Source: Cytophagales bacterium (GTDB taxonomy: Bacteria; Bacteroidota; Bacteroidia; Cytophagales; Spirosomataceae). From it: a stretch of 64,000 nt of DNA. Shown in pieces: positions 1-10,700 of this stretch. Positions within the stretch are counted from its first letter, which is position 1. Each line of letters starts with the position of its first letter. The translations under genes were made by a program, and so were the position numbers. The notes under the pieces were generated by a model. The model saw only the letters and a program-made list of their open reading frames with translations, was not told the origin of the DNA and searched no databases. The stretch lies in the NCBI GenBank assembly GCA_004292855.1, contig RDXN01000056.1, positions 27,616-91,615 of the forward strand, in the 5' to 3' direction.

Positions 1-1359
1 ACGGTTCACGGTTTCGTTGATCATTTTCTGTATCGCAAGCCCAGCTACACCCGGACCATGCTGGAGCGGATGTCATTGTTTTTCCCGCTCTACGAGCGGA
101 TGCTGGCCAAGTACAATCTGCCCGACGAACTGAAATACCTGTCCATTGTCGAATCAGGGTTGAACCCACGGGCGGTTTCGCACGCGGGCGCGGGTGGACT
201 TTGGCAGTTTATGCCCGGCACCGGGCGCGATATGCGGCTCTACCAGGACGACTTCGTGGACGAGCGTATGGAACCCGTGAAAGCCACCGAAGCGGCCTGC
301 AAATACCTCCGCGACCTCTACCGTATTTTTGGTGATTGGCCCCTGGCTCTGGCGGCCTACAACTCCGGCCCCGGCACCGTGAAACGCGCCATGCGCCGGT
401 CGGGGGGCGATTCGTTCTGGACCATCTACGACTTTCTGCCCAAAGAAACCCGGGCTTACGTGCCGCAGTTTATTGCCTTTACGTACGTTATCAATTATGC
501 CAACGATCACGGCATTTTTGCCGAGTCGCCGGAGTATCCGATACCGTTTGACACCATCCACGTGAATAGCTACTTCAACGTGATGACGTTTGCCAAACTG
601 TCGGGTATTCCGAACGGCGAGATGTACAAGCTGAATCCACACGTAACGACTGGCATCCTGCCCCCCCATACCCGCGATTTCATGTTGCGCGTACCGAGCG
701 ATCAATTCGATTTTTTCACACGCCACCGAAAAGCCATCCTTGACTCAGCCAGCACCATGCCCCCCATTCTGGACCATATGCTTCTGGCTGATAACGAAGG
801 TGTTGTGTACGATTCGACCACCGACCTCGACCGATTTTCGTTAGCGCGTCTGAGTACACAACAGCCACTCGCGGCCCCGGTATCGAGCGGGCTAACAGCC
901 AGCGCGGCCAACACCCCCGCCCTGAACGACGAACCCGAAGCCGACGACGTAGCCGAGGTGGTGCAGGCCAAACCCAAGAAGATCACGTATGTGGTTAAGA
1001 AGGGTGAAGGACTATTCCGCATTGCCGAACGGTTTGGCGTTGAGGTTTATGACCTGAAAAAATGGAACCACCTGTCGGGCACTAGTGTGGCCGTCGGTCG
1101 GAAGCTCGTTATTTTAAACGAAGTGGGCGAAACCCGCGCCGAGACCCTTGCCGATCAGGGAACGCCCAAAGCCGAAAAACGGGCCAAAACCGTTGCCGCC
1201 CGCCGACCCGCCCGCGTGCGTTACCACCGCGTTCAGCCGGGCGACACCCTATGGAACATCGCCCAACGTTACGATGGTCTCTCTATCGAGCAGCTCAAAA
1301 AAGCCAACCGGATTCGCGGCAACGCGCTCAAACCGGGGCAAAAGCTGATTGTAGGGTGA
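1..1359 (+). CDS. Membrane-bound lytic murein transglycosylase with two LysM domains (5' end outside window)
   Basis: The reading frame is open from base 1, so the start lies upstream; the ATG at 58 is probably internal. The SLT-type lytic transglycosylase core is recognisable: the putative catalytic Glu sits in IVESGLNP (about codon 51 of the visible part), followed by AGGLWQFMPGTG and ALAAYNSGPG. Two LysM modules follow, at about 975-1115 (YVVKKGEGLFRIAERFGV) and 1216-1356 (VQPGDTLWNIAQRYDG), separated by a basic Ala/Lys/Arg-rich linker. Enzymes of this MltD-like type cleave the glycan strands of peptidoglycan to 1,6-anhydro-muropeptides, and LysM holds them on the wall. Signal peptide or lipobox cannot be checked because the N-terminus is missing. 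It converges with the next gene across a long hairpin. Confidence 0.93.
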   Translation, partial: TVHGFVDHFLYRKPSYTRTMLERMSLFFPLYERMLAKYNLPDELKYLSIVESGLNPRAVSHAGAGGLWQFMPGTGRDMRLYQDDFVDERMEPVKATEAACKYLRDLYRIFGDWPLALAAYNSGPGTVKRAMRRSGGDSFWTIYDFLPKETRAYVPQFIAFTYVINYANDHGIFAESPEYPIPFDTIHVNSYFNVMTFAKLSGIPNGEMYKLNPHVTTGILPPHTRDFMLRVPSDQFDFFTRHRKAILDSASTMPPILDHMLLADNEGVVYDSTTDLDRFSLARLSTQQPLAAPVSSGLTASAANTPALNDEPEADDVAEVVQAKPKKITYVVKKGEGLFRIAERFGVEVYDLKKWNHLSGTSVAVGRKLVILNEVGETRAETLADQGTPKAEKRAKTVAARRPARVRYHRVQPGDTLWNIAQRYDGLSIEQLKKANRIRGNALKPGQKLIVG

Positions 1360-1378
1360 TGCTTTCTGATTAAAATTA

Positions 1379-1500
1379 ATGGGAACCGCAACGGCGGACC
1401 GTGCGGATGACGCGGGTGCTTCGCAACGCTGATTCTCGCAGACTTCTAAAAATCCGTGTGAATCAGCGTCGCGAAGCACCCGCGTCATCCGCGTTCCCAT
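1379..1500. repeat. Long inverted repeat between convergent genes
   Basis: Arms at 1403-1435 and 1460-1492 are complementary over 33 bp with one mismatch, around a 24-nt loop. Short outer arms (atgggaac at 1379-1386, gttcccat at 1493-1500) extend it asymmetrically. It fills the gap between two convergent genes and could act as a bidirectional terminator, but there is no clear T tract and it is longer than a normal terminator, so a dispersed palindromic repeat is equally likely. Confidence 0.7.
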
Positions 1501-1502
1501 TT

Positions 1503-3686
1503 TTATTGGAAAGTTACAGGCTGAATGTCAACCAGCACCCCATTCAAAGCTGCGTTTCCCGTTAACTCGTCCAGGATTGTCTCGTCGGTCAGGTCGTTGA
1601 TGCTGACGCCCGCGTGTGCTTGGGCAACGTCGAGACGGACGCCGGGGCGGTTGTGGCCGTATCCGTGGGGCATCGATACCACGCCGGGCATCATGTCGTC
1701 AGTCAGTTCAGCGGGAAGCTCGACCAGGCCCACGCGGGACTGAACTCGTACGGTTTGGCCGTTTATGATGCCCCGTTGGGCGGCATCAGTGGGGTTTATC
1801 TGCAACGTGCAGCGGTTGCGACCCTTCACGAGCCGGTGGGCGTTGTGCAACCACGAGTTGTTGTCGCGCAGGTGACGACGGGAGATGAGTTGAAGAGAAT
1901 TGAGTTTCAGGTTTTCGGGAGCCGTTGCCTTTGCTTGAGTAGTTAGTTGCTGTTCACTGATCGATGTTAGCTGTTCGATGAGCAACTGAGGAGCCAGGTC
2001 GATACGGGCGTTGGCAGTCATGAGCCGGTCGGGCAACAGGGTTTGCAGGGGGCCGAGGTCAATACCGTGCGGGTTATTGCGGAGGGTTTGGAGTGAAAGA
2101 TTTTGTTCCTTGTATGGGCCATACCGCAGAGCCAAATCAACTTTCTGATGCGGATTTTCGGGCTTAGGACCCGTTTCGGCAGAGTAGTTTTCGTCTTCCA
2201 GATAGAGCCGCAGGTACTCGTAAATCTCCCAGTCATAGAGCATTCCGTCGGGCTTTGGCACCATCGGCTCCGAGAAACGGGTGGTGTTTCGGATGGCTAG
2301 CGCGTGGAATGTCACGTCGTAGTGGGCTGTTTCGAGGCCGGTTGCCGGGGGCAGAATATAGTCGGCGTGGCGGGTAGTTTCATTGCAGTAAATGTCCACG
2401 GACACCATAAAATCGAGCGCGTCGAGTGCCCGGTCGAGTTGCCCGCCGTTGGGGGTTGACAATACGGGGTTCCCACAACTCGTAACCAATGCCCGGATCG
2501 GTTGCTCTCCTTCGGCGCGGGCGGGCGTCAGAATCTCCTCGGCCAAACACGACACGGGCAACTCGCCCATAAATTCCGGGCGGTTGCTCACCCGGCTGCG
2601 GAACCGGTCGTATTTGGTGTACCCCGGTGCGCCGGCCGGGTGCTTCTTACCCAAAATATCGAACGCGGGCAGGGTGAACATCATACCGCCGGGTTCGTCG
2701 AGGTGGCCGGTCAGGATGTTCAGCACATTGATGAGCCACAAACACAGGCTTCCATGCGCCTGCACCGACACGCCCACGCGCCCGTACAAGGCCGCCCGCC
2801 CGGCCCCGGCAAAGTCGCGGGTGAGTTGGCGAATCGCGTCGGCGGAGATGTTTGTGCGGTCGGCAACGGCCTCGGGGGTGTAATCGGCTACGGCGTCATG
2901 AATCCGGTAGAGATTATCGACAAGGGTTCCGAGCCGACCGAGCCGGACGAGGTTTTCAGCAAACAAAACCTGCGTCATGGCCAGAAGCAGATACACATCG
3001 GTGCCGGGGCGGATGAAGTAGTGCTGGTCGGCTTTTTCGGCGGTTTCGGTTCGGCGCGGGTCAATCACAATCACTTTACCCCCGCGCTCCTGAACGGCCC
3101 GAAGCCGCTTTGCCACATCGGGCGCGGTCATAATACTTCCATTGGACGCAATGGGATTACCGCCCATGATAATCCAGAAATCAGTGTTGTCAATGTCGGG
3201 CACGGGCATCAGCAGCGGGTGACCAAACAGTTGCCAGGCCGCGAAATGATGCGGGTACTGATCGACCGACGAAGCCGAGAAAACGGTTTTTGTTCCAACG
3301 GCCCGCACGAACCCCGGCGCGGCCATGAGCGTGCCGGAATTATGCACCGAGGGATTGCCCCCATAAAACGCAATGGCATTGGGGCTACGCTCGGCACGAA
3401 TTTCCCGCAGCCGGACGGTCACCTCGCGAAACGCCTGCTCCCAGCCGATTTCCTGCCAGGAGATGCTGCCATCAGCCCCAACAACGCGTTTTTGCGGATG
3501 CCTGAGCCGGTTGGGGTCTTCATACACGTCTTTCAGGGCAACGGCTTTGGGGCAAATGTGGCCCCGGCTGAAGGGGTCGGCTTTGTCGCCCGCGATGCTC
3601 AGAACTTGTCCGTTGAGGTGTTTAATTTCCAGCCCGCAGATGGCCTCGCAGAGGTTACAGGCGCGGTAGTGGGTTTGAGGGTCCAT
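1503..3686 (-). CDS. Molybdopterin-dependent oxidoreductase (formate dehydrogenase/DMSO reductase superfamily)
   Basis: 727 residues. The N-terminus carries a 4Fe-4S binding pattern Cys10-x2-Cys13-x3-Cys17 with a fourth Cys at 45 (HICPKA). Cofactor-binding segments follow, such as MGGNPIASNGS, VIDPRRTETA and IRPGTD, and a C-terminal molydopterin dinucleotide binding domain (MPHGYGHNRPG). There is no Tat signal, so it should be cytoplasmic. No Cys, Sec or Ser is obvious at the usual metal-ligand position (segment GGNPSVHNSG), which makes it unlike classical formate dehydrogenase; the substrate cannot be named. No electron-transfer subunit or cofactor maturation gene lies next to it. ATG start; a 109-bp gap separates it from the divergent Cys-rich gene. 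Confidence 0.9.
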   Translation of the reverse strand: MDPQTHYRACNLCEAICGLEIKHLNGQVLSIAGDKADPFSRGHICPKAVALKDVYEDPNRLRHPQKRVVGADGSISWQEIGWEQAFREVTVRLREIRAERSPNAIAFYGGNPSVHNSGTLMAAPGFVRAVGTKTVFSASSVDQYPHHFAAWQLFGHPLLMPVPDIDNTDFWIIMGGNPIASNGSIMTAPDVAKRLRAVQERGGKVIVIDPRRTETAEKADQHYFIRPGTDVYLLLAMTQVLFAENLVRLGRLGTLVDNLYRIHDAVADYTPEAVADRTNISADAIRQLTRDFAGAGRAALYGRVGVSVQAHGSLCLWLINVLNILTGHLDEPGGMMFTLPAFDILGKKHPAGAPGYTKYDRFRSRVSNRPEFMGELPVSCLAEEILTPARAEGEQPIRALVTSCGNPVLSTPNGGQLDRALDALDFMVSVDIYCNETTRHADYILPPATGLETAHYDVTFHALAIRNTTRFSEPMVPKPDGMLYDWEIYEYLRLYLEDENYSAETGPKPENPHQKVDLALRYGPYKEQNLSLQTLRNNPHGIDLGPLQTLLPDRLMTANARIDLAPQLLIEQLTSISEQQLTTQAKATAPENLKLNSLQLISRRHLRDNNSWLHNAHRLVKGRNRCTLQINPTDAAQRGIINGQTVRVQSRVGLVELPAELTDDMMPGVVSMPHGYGHNRPGVRLDVAQAHAGVSINDLTDETILDELTGNAALNGVLVDIQPVTFQ

Positions 3687-3795
3687 TGCCAGGTTGGTTT
3701 TGTCGTTCCCGCAAGATACAGGATTTTGGCATAGGTGCCGGATTTTACGTCACAAGTAGTATATTGTGCCTGCTTTCGATTCGCTATCCCTCGTT

Positions 3796-4020
3796 ATGAC
3801 TCAACCTTACGCCACATCAAACCCCTGTCTCCGCTGCGGGCAATCGTTCCGATGCCGCGTCGACAACATTCAGTCCTGCGATTGCGCCCGCGTCACGCTC
3901 AGCCCCGACGAACTCGTTGCCATCCGGCAATACACTGAGCGTACCTTTGGAGCCTATACCTGTTTGTGCGCCGGTTGCCTGAACGAACTACGGACGGAAT
4001 CACGTGTACCAACCGCGTGA
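3796..4020 (+). CDS. Small cysteine-rich CWC-type protein
   Basis: 74 residues from the ATG at 3796; an in-frame ATG at 3766 would add ten unremarkable residues. Cysteines fall in groups (PCLRCG, FRCR, SCDCA, TCLCAGCL), the arrangement of the Cys_rich_CWC family, likely a small zinc-binding protein of unknown role. It is divergent from the molybdopterin enzyme and 90 bp upstream of ruvA; no functional link is evident. Confidence 0.75.
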   Translation: MTQPYATSNPCLRCGQSFRCRVDNIQSCDCARVTLSPDELVAIRQYTERTFGAYTCLCAGCLNELRTESRVPTA

Positions 4021-4110
4021 CCGCCTACTTTACCCATCAGGATACGCCATTCTCCTCCTTTGTTTGTATATTTACGGGTTCAATTCGACAAAAACGAGAC
4101 CCATTCGGGC

Positions 4111-4707
4111 ATGATTGCATACCTCGACGGAACGCTGGCTTATAAAGACCCCACCTACGCTATTATCGACGTAAGAGGAGTTGGCTACTCGGTCCAAATC
4201 TCTCTGGCTACCTATACAACCCTGCCCGGCGGGGGCGACAAGGTGAAGCTGTTTACCCATCCTATTTTCCGCGAAGATGCCCAACTGCTTTATGGTTTTG
4301 CCAGTGGCGACGAGAAGTCGCTGTTTCAGGAACTCATCAGCGTGTCGGGGGTGGGGCCAAACACGGCTCTCATGGCCTTGTCGGCCCTTAGCCCCTCCGA
4401 AATACGGATGGCTATTCTCTCCGAAAATGTCCGCGTCATACAGAGTATCAAGGGTGTAGGAGCCAAAACCGCCCAACGCATTATTCTGGAACTGAAAGAT
4501 AAAATGAAAAAGATGGGCATCATCCCCGATGGTCCATCCTATCGGCAGGGAGCGGGACTTAACCCCGTTCGCGAGGAGGCTTTGGCTGCTTTGGTGGCCC
4601 TCGGCTTCCAACGACCCACAGCCGAGAAAAACGTCGACTCCATTATGGCCTCTGCCGACGGAGCCGATCTCAACGTAGAAGATATTATCAGACGAGCACT
4701 TCGATAA
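4111..4707 (+). CDS. ruvA: Holliday junction branch migration complex subunit RuvA
   Basis: 198 residues starting MIAYLDGTLAYKDP, the normal RuvA beginning, so the ATG at 4111 is chosen over an upstream ATG at 4060. The N-terminal OB fold is followed by helix-hairpin-helix segments (ISVSGVGPNTALMAL about residues 75-90, IKGVGAKTAQRIILELKDK about 110-128) and the C-terminal domain III that contacts RuvB. RuvA binds four-way DNA junctions and loads the RuvB helicase. Length matches the family. ruvB and ruvC are not in the window. The adjacency to sprA is a familiar arrangement in Bacteroidota. Confidence 0.97.
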   Translation: MIAYLDGTLAYKDPTYAIIDVRGVGYSVQISLATYTTLPGGGDKVKLFTHPIFREDAQLLYGFASGDEKSLFQELISVSGVGPNTALMALSALSPSEIRMAILSENVRVIQSIKGVGAKTAQRIILELKDKMKKMGIIPDGPSYRQGAGLNPVREEALAALVALGFQRPTAEKNVDSIMASADGADLNVEDIIRRALR

Positions 4708-4798
4708 TATTGGCACACTATTCGCCGTTTGAAATAAAGACTGGACGGGGCGCGTGGTAACCCATGCGCCCCCTCAATTGTTTTAGAATCTGTCTCTC

Positions 4799-7700
4799 AT
4801 GGTGAACCCTTACTCTGTTCACGATTCCTTGCTTCCTCTCATGCAGTTTCTCCGTCGCTCAGTTCGGGGAGGGGTTGCCGTTCGGATATGCACCATTACG
4901 TTAGTGGGCTTTACCGCTCTGGCGAGTGTGAGCATCCCCACGATGGCCCAAACCGGTCGGCGCGGAACCACGACCCGGCGCAGCCCCGAAGCGATAAAAC
5001 AGGCCCAACAGGAAGACTCGACCCGGCGAGCCAACGCCCGACTAGCCATTCAGGAACGGGCCGACAGTATCCGGGCCGCCCGCTCGGCAAACCGCCGACC
5101 CACCATCAACTGGCCCGACCGCTACGCCACCCGTTTCTCGGAACGCAGCTCGCGCTCGCCGTTTATCCTGCGCGACCCAAAAGCCGTTGGTCTGGATATC
5201 CGGCTCGACAACAGCCGCAATTTTTCGGTCACGGAACAAGTGAAACCGGAAGGACAAGGGGCGGTTACGCCCCCAACTTCGAGCCAAACGCCACCAACTT
5301 CAGGCCAACTCGGAACGCCGGACCGCCCAGGCTCTATGCCCCCAGCCCCGGGCGCGTTGCCCTACCGACCCGGCGAGTCGATTCCGTTTGATCGGTACGG
5401 AGCCGCGCAACGCGGACGCGCCGAGCAATCGTTGTTACGCGAGTTTAGTGCCCGGCGCGATGGGCAAAGCGCGACAAAAGGCCGGGGGTTGTTGCCCAAA
5501 CTCGAACTGCCACCCATTGTCGACCGTTTGTTTGGCGGGTCGGGGATTGATTTTAAGCCCAACGGCTTTGTGTTGCTCGACTTTGGCTATTTACATCAGT
5601 TTATCGACAACCCGCAGTTGCCTGTTCAACAACGGAAACAGGGTAATTTTCTCTTCAATCAGCAGATCAACATCAACCTCAACGGCAAGATTGGCGAGCG
5701 ACTTGGTATGCTGGCCAACTTCGACACGAAGGCCAGTTTTAACTTCGAGAACGCCCTCAAGCTCAACTATAAACCCGAAGGACTCGGACAAGGACTGGGC
5801 TTACCGGGCGGTTTGCCCCGCCTGCCCAACGCGCCCGATTTGAGCCGGAGCCTGGGTGCGCCCTCCGTCCCCGACTTCACGCCCAAGAACGAGAGCATTA
5901 TTCAGGGTTTGGAACTGGGCAACATTAACTGGCAGATTAACAGTCAGTTGATTCCGGGCGTACAGAACCTGTTTGGTGTAAAAACACAACTGCGCTTCGG
6001 GCGGCTCAATGCCACGCTTGTGGGTTCGCAACAACGGTCGCGCAAGCAGGAGATCACCATTCGGAACGGGCAGGTGGGCCGTCCGTTCGAAATGCGGGCC
6101 GATCAGTACGACGAGAACCGGCACTTCTTTCTGTCGCAGTTTTTCCGGGATAACTACGAGCGCGGGCTGAGAACCCTGCCCATGATTACAACCGGCGTGA
6201 CGATTACGCGTCTGGAGGTCTACGTAACCAACCGCACCAACACGACCGAGTCGCTACGGAACATTGTGGGCTTCGCCGATTTGGCCGAAAACCGTCGACT
6301 CAACAACACCGCCAACCCCAACGTACAGATTACGCCCGGTGCGGCTGTAGCCGACAACGGATCGAATGCCCTGTATGGCCGACTGCGTACCAACGCCGAT
6401 GTGCGGCAGGTGGACCGGACGAGCTTTGTACTCGACGGGCTGGGCCTCCAGAAAGGCTCCGACTACGACCTCCTGCGCGGAGCCAAACGCCTGACCGACC
6501 GCGAGTACAAGTTCGACCCGCAACTGGGTTATATCTCCCTGCTGACGCCCCTCCGCAACGACGAGGTGTTGGCCGTAGCCTACGAATACTCGTATCAGGG
6601 TCGGGCCTACAAAGTGGGCGAACTGACCGAAGACTACCAGAGTCTGAGCGACGATCAGGTGATTATGCTGAAAATGTTGAAGTCGTCCACAATTCGCAAC
6701 AACCTGCAACTGCCGATGTGGGATTTGATGATGAAAAACATCTACACCATTAGCAATCAGCAGATTAACCGACAGAATTTCCAGTTGCGGATCGTCTATA
6801 AAGACGACCAAACCGGTATCGACAACCCGAACTTGCAGGAGGGCCAAAATCTGAAGGACAAGCCGCTGGTGCAGGTGTTCAATATGGACCAACTGAATCA
6901 GCAGTTGGACCGCCAACCCGATGGCAACTTCGATTATGTCGAAAACGTAACCGTTGACCCGCGCTATGGCCGGATTATTTTCCCGGTGCTCGAACCGTTC
7001 GGGTCGTTTTTATCGCGGCAGTTCGAGACCCAGGAAGAAGACCTCCGGGCCAAATATGTGTTTAACGAACTCTACCGGCTCACCCTCGCCGATGCACAGC
7101 AATTGCCCGACCGGAATAAGTTTTTCCTGAAGGGTAGCGTGCAATCGTCTACTGGCGCGAGCATTCCGCTGCCGTTTGGCGTGAAAGAAGAGTCGGTGCA
7201 GGTAACGGCGGGTGGGGTGCCCCTCACGCCCGGTGCCGATTATATTTTTGAGTCATCGACGGGCCAACTGCGCATCCTGAACGAGGGCGTGGTGGCATCG
7301 GGCCGCGAGATCAGAATCTCGTACGAGCAACCCGACCTGTTTCAGAATCAGATTCGGCGGTTGATCGGCACCCGGCTCGACTACGCCATTAGTCCCGACA
7401 TGAGCGTGGGCATCACAGCCATGAACATGCGCGAGACCCCGGCCGGTTTCCTTACCCGCGTGTCCATCGGCAACGAGCCGGTGAACAACACGATTCTGGG
7501 TTTCAACCTGAACCTGCGCAAAGAAGCCCCCGGCCTCACGCGCTTTCTGGACCGCCTGCCCCTGCTGCAAACAAAAGAGCCATCGACCATTGCATTGCAG
7601 GTCGAAGGGGCGCAGTTGTTTCCGGGGGTAGCTCCCCGCGTGAACGACAACTCGTTTATCGACGATTTTGAGGCCGCCCGGACCATTTTCGACCTCACGC

Positions 7701-10700
7701 GCCAACCCACGCGCTGGCGTCTGGGCGCAACACCCCTGCAATTCCCGCAGGGCACGTTCCAGAACCCGCTCGAATACGCCTTTAATCGGGCAAAGATTTC
7801 GGTCTATACCGTCGATCAAACGATCTACAACGACAACCTGCCGGGGCAGATTCCGCTTAACCTGACCGATGCCGAGAAGAACAACGCCTACGAACGGTAC
7901 TTTCTGCCCAACGATATTTTTCCGGGCCGGTCGCTGCCTACGGTGGTGCTACCCACCAACGTCCTCGACGTGGCCTACTTCCCCGCCGACCGGGGTATGT
8001 ATAACTACAACCCCAACCTGAACGCAAACGGGCAGTTTGCCAATCCCCGGCAGAGCTTCGGCTCCGTGACGCGGGCGGTGGGGTCCGATATTGACTTCGA
8101 CAATGCCAACGTCGAGAACCTGACGTTCTGGATGATGGACCCCTTTATTGAGGGGCCACAGGGTGTTGTGAACGCGTATCCACCCAACTCACCCGCGCCG
8201 TTTACGAACCGAAACAACCGGACGGGTGGCAAGCTCATTTTCAACCTCGGCGATATTACAGAAGACGTAATCAAAGACGGCCGGTTCAATTTCGAGAACG
8301 GCCTTAAAGTGAATAAAGACGACCGGGGTCCTGATAACGAACCGACTCCCTGGGGCCTGGCCACCAAGCAGCAGTTTGTGACCAACGCCTTCCAAAACTC
8401 GGAAGATGCGCTGGCGAAGCAGGATGTGGGTCTGGACGGTCTCTCGAACGAGGAAGAGCGTGTGAAATTCAGAACGTTTATTGATCAGGTTACGGCACGA
8501 GTGACGAACCTGGAGGCCCGACAGCAGATTCTGAACGACCCATCGGGCGACGATTTTAAATTCTACCTCGGTCCGCAGGCCGATTCGGTGAAATTTATTG
8601 TAGCCCGCTATAAGCAGTTTATGGGCATGGATGGCAACTCGAAGGAGTTGAACAGCCGCGATCAGTACCTAACGCCCTCGTCGACCAACCTGCCCGATTC
8701 GGAGGATTTGAACACCGACAACACCATCAACGAAAACGATGCCTACTACGAGTACCCGCTCGATTTGAAGCCCGGACAGTTGCAGGTAGGTAAAAATTAT
8801 ATTGTCGATAAGGTCGAAACCAACGGCACCACCTGGTATCAGTTTCGGATTCCGGTGCGCGAATACGCCCGCAAGGTGGGTAACATCAACGGGTTTAAGT
8901 CGATCCGGTTTATCCGCATGTATCTGACCGACTTTGCCGACCCCGTTGTGTTGCGGTTTGGGCAGTTGCAATTGGAAGCCAATCAATACCGCAAGTTCCT
9001 CGGCGATTTGAATCAGCGTGGTTTGCAGGAAGTTCCTGAGCCGTACGACGCCCAGTTTAAGGTCACGACGGTCAACATTGAGGAAAACAGTCAGCAGAGT
9101 ACTACGGCTGTGGTGGGCAACCAACCTGTTCAGCAAAAGTACTTGTACACGGTGCCTCCGGGCTTTATCCGCGACCGCGATTTCACCCAAATTGCCAACG
9201 TTGAGTTGAACGAACAATCCATGTCGCTCGGTGTTACGAACCTGCGCGATGGCGACTCACGCGGGGCGTTCCGCATTGTGAATCTGGATTTGTTGTTCCG
9301 CAAGCGGCTCAAAATGTTCGTGCATATGCACAACAACGAGAACGAAAGCGGCAAGGTTACGGCCTTCATGCGTCTCGGCACCGACTTTACCGACCATTAC
9401 TACGAGATCGAAACGCCCGGCTTACAGGCTACTCCGTCGGGGCTGACCGGCGACCCTAATGATGACGGATTACGGAGTCAGGTTTGGCCCACTCAGAACG
9501 AATTCGACATTGCGCTACAAGATTTAATCGACTTAAAGAACACGCGCAATCAGCAACTCACACGCCGTTCGTCCTTACCGTTTGAAGGTCGATCATCAGA
9601 CCCGGAACGGAAGTACAAGATCACGATTGTTGGTAATCCCGATTTGAGCGCGGTGCAGTCGGTGATGATTGGCGTACGGAATCCCAAGTCGGAGGACCAA
9701 CTCGCCAAATCGTTCGTGGTATGGGTAAACGAATTCCGTACCAACGGCTACGACCAAACATCGGGGCAGGCGGCTATTGCGGCCCTGAACCTCAAACTGG
9801 CCGATTTTGCCAATATTACGGCCTCGGGCCGACTCACGACCTTCGGGTTTGGGGGTGTGCAAACCAAGGTTGGCGAACGAACCCGCGACTTTACGACGGA
9901 GTACGGTGTGGCATCGTCGGTCTCGGTCGATAAGCTATTTCCCGAAAAGTGGGGCCTGCGCATCCCGCTCTATTTCAACTTCGACTCGCGCCGGGTAGCC
10001 CCGCAATTCGACCCACTCGACCCCGACAACCCGCTCGAAGAAGCCCTACTGGCGTTCCCCGATGGTTCGGCCCGGTCGGCGTATCGGCGGATGGTGGAGG
10101 ACCGGACCACGCGCCGGGGTCTGAACCTCTCGAACGTGCGCAAAGTGCGGACCGGCACGGGTGGCAAAATGCGTTTCTATGACATTGAAAACTTCGGTTT
10201 CTCGTATGCTTTCAGCGACGTGGAGCGGACCAATATCCTCACCGATCAGTTTCTGCAACGGCAGTACCGGGGAGGCATTGCGTACAGCTTCAACCCGCAG
10301 CCGCTCAAGTGGGAGCCGTTCAAAAACTTCAAGAGTCTGGACCGGAAATACCTGTTCTGGCTGAAAGATTTCAACTTCAACCCGTTGCCCACGGTGGTGT
10401 CTGTGCGCACCGACCTGGATCGGAGTTTCATCAAGACTCAACTCCGCAACGCCGACCTGAGCGGGGGCCTCACCACGGCGGGCGTGGTGCCGTTGTTTGA
10501 GAAGTACTTCCTGTTCAACCGCAATTACGATCTCGCCTGGGACCTGAGCACGAACCTCCGGCTCACCTACAAGGGGCAGGCCAACGCCATTATCGACGAG
10601 CCAGCGGGTGATCTGGATGTCCCCTGGAAACGCGACTCGGTCTGGCGGAGTGTGCAGAAATTGGGTCGGGTGAAAAACTTTCAGCAGGACCTGCGTTTCA

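Noticed and set aside
1503..3686. Selenocysteine-containing formate dehydrogenase
   Set aside because: No in-frame TGA and no SECIS-like hairpin at the ligand position; sequence there is His-Asn.
2502..3734. 410-codon open frame on the plus strand opposite the molybdopterin enzyme
   Set aside because: Antisense shadow of a well-supported gene; composition (Gly, His, Val, Arg-rich) and lack of any motif are typical of high-GC antisense frames.
4819..5391. Additional small genes within the first part of sprA on either strand
   Set aside because: Overlap the signal peptide and Pro-rich N-terminal region of sprA and show no family features.
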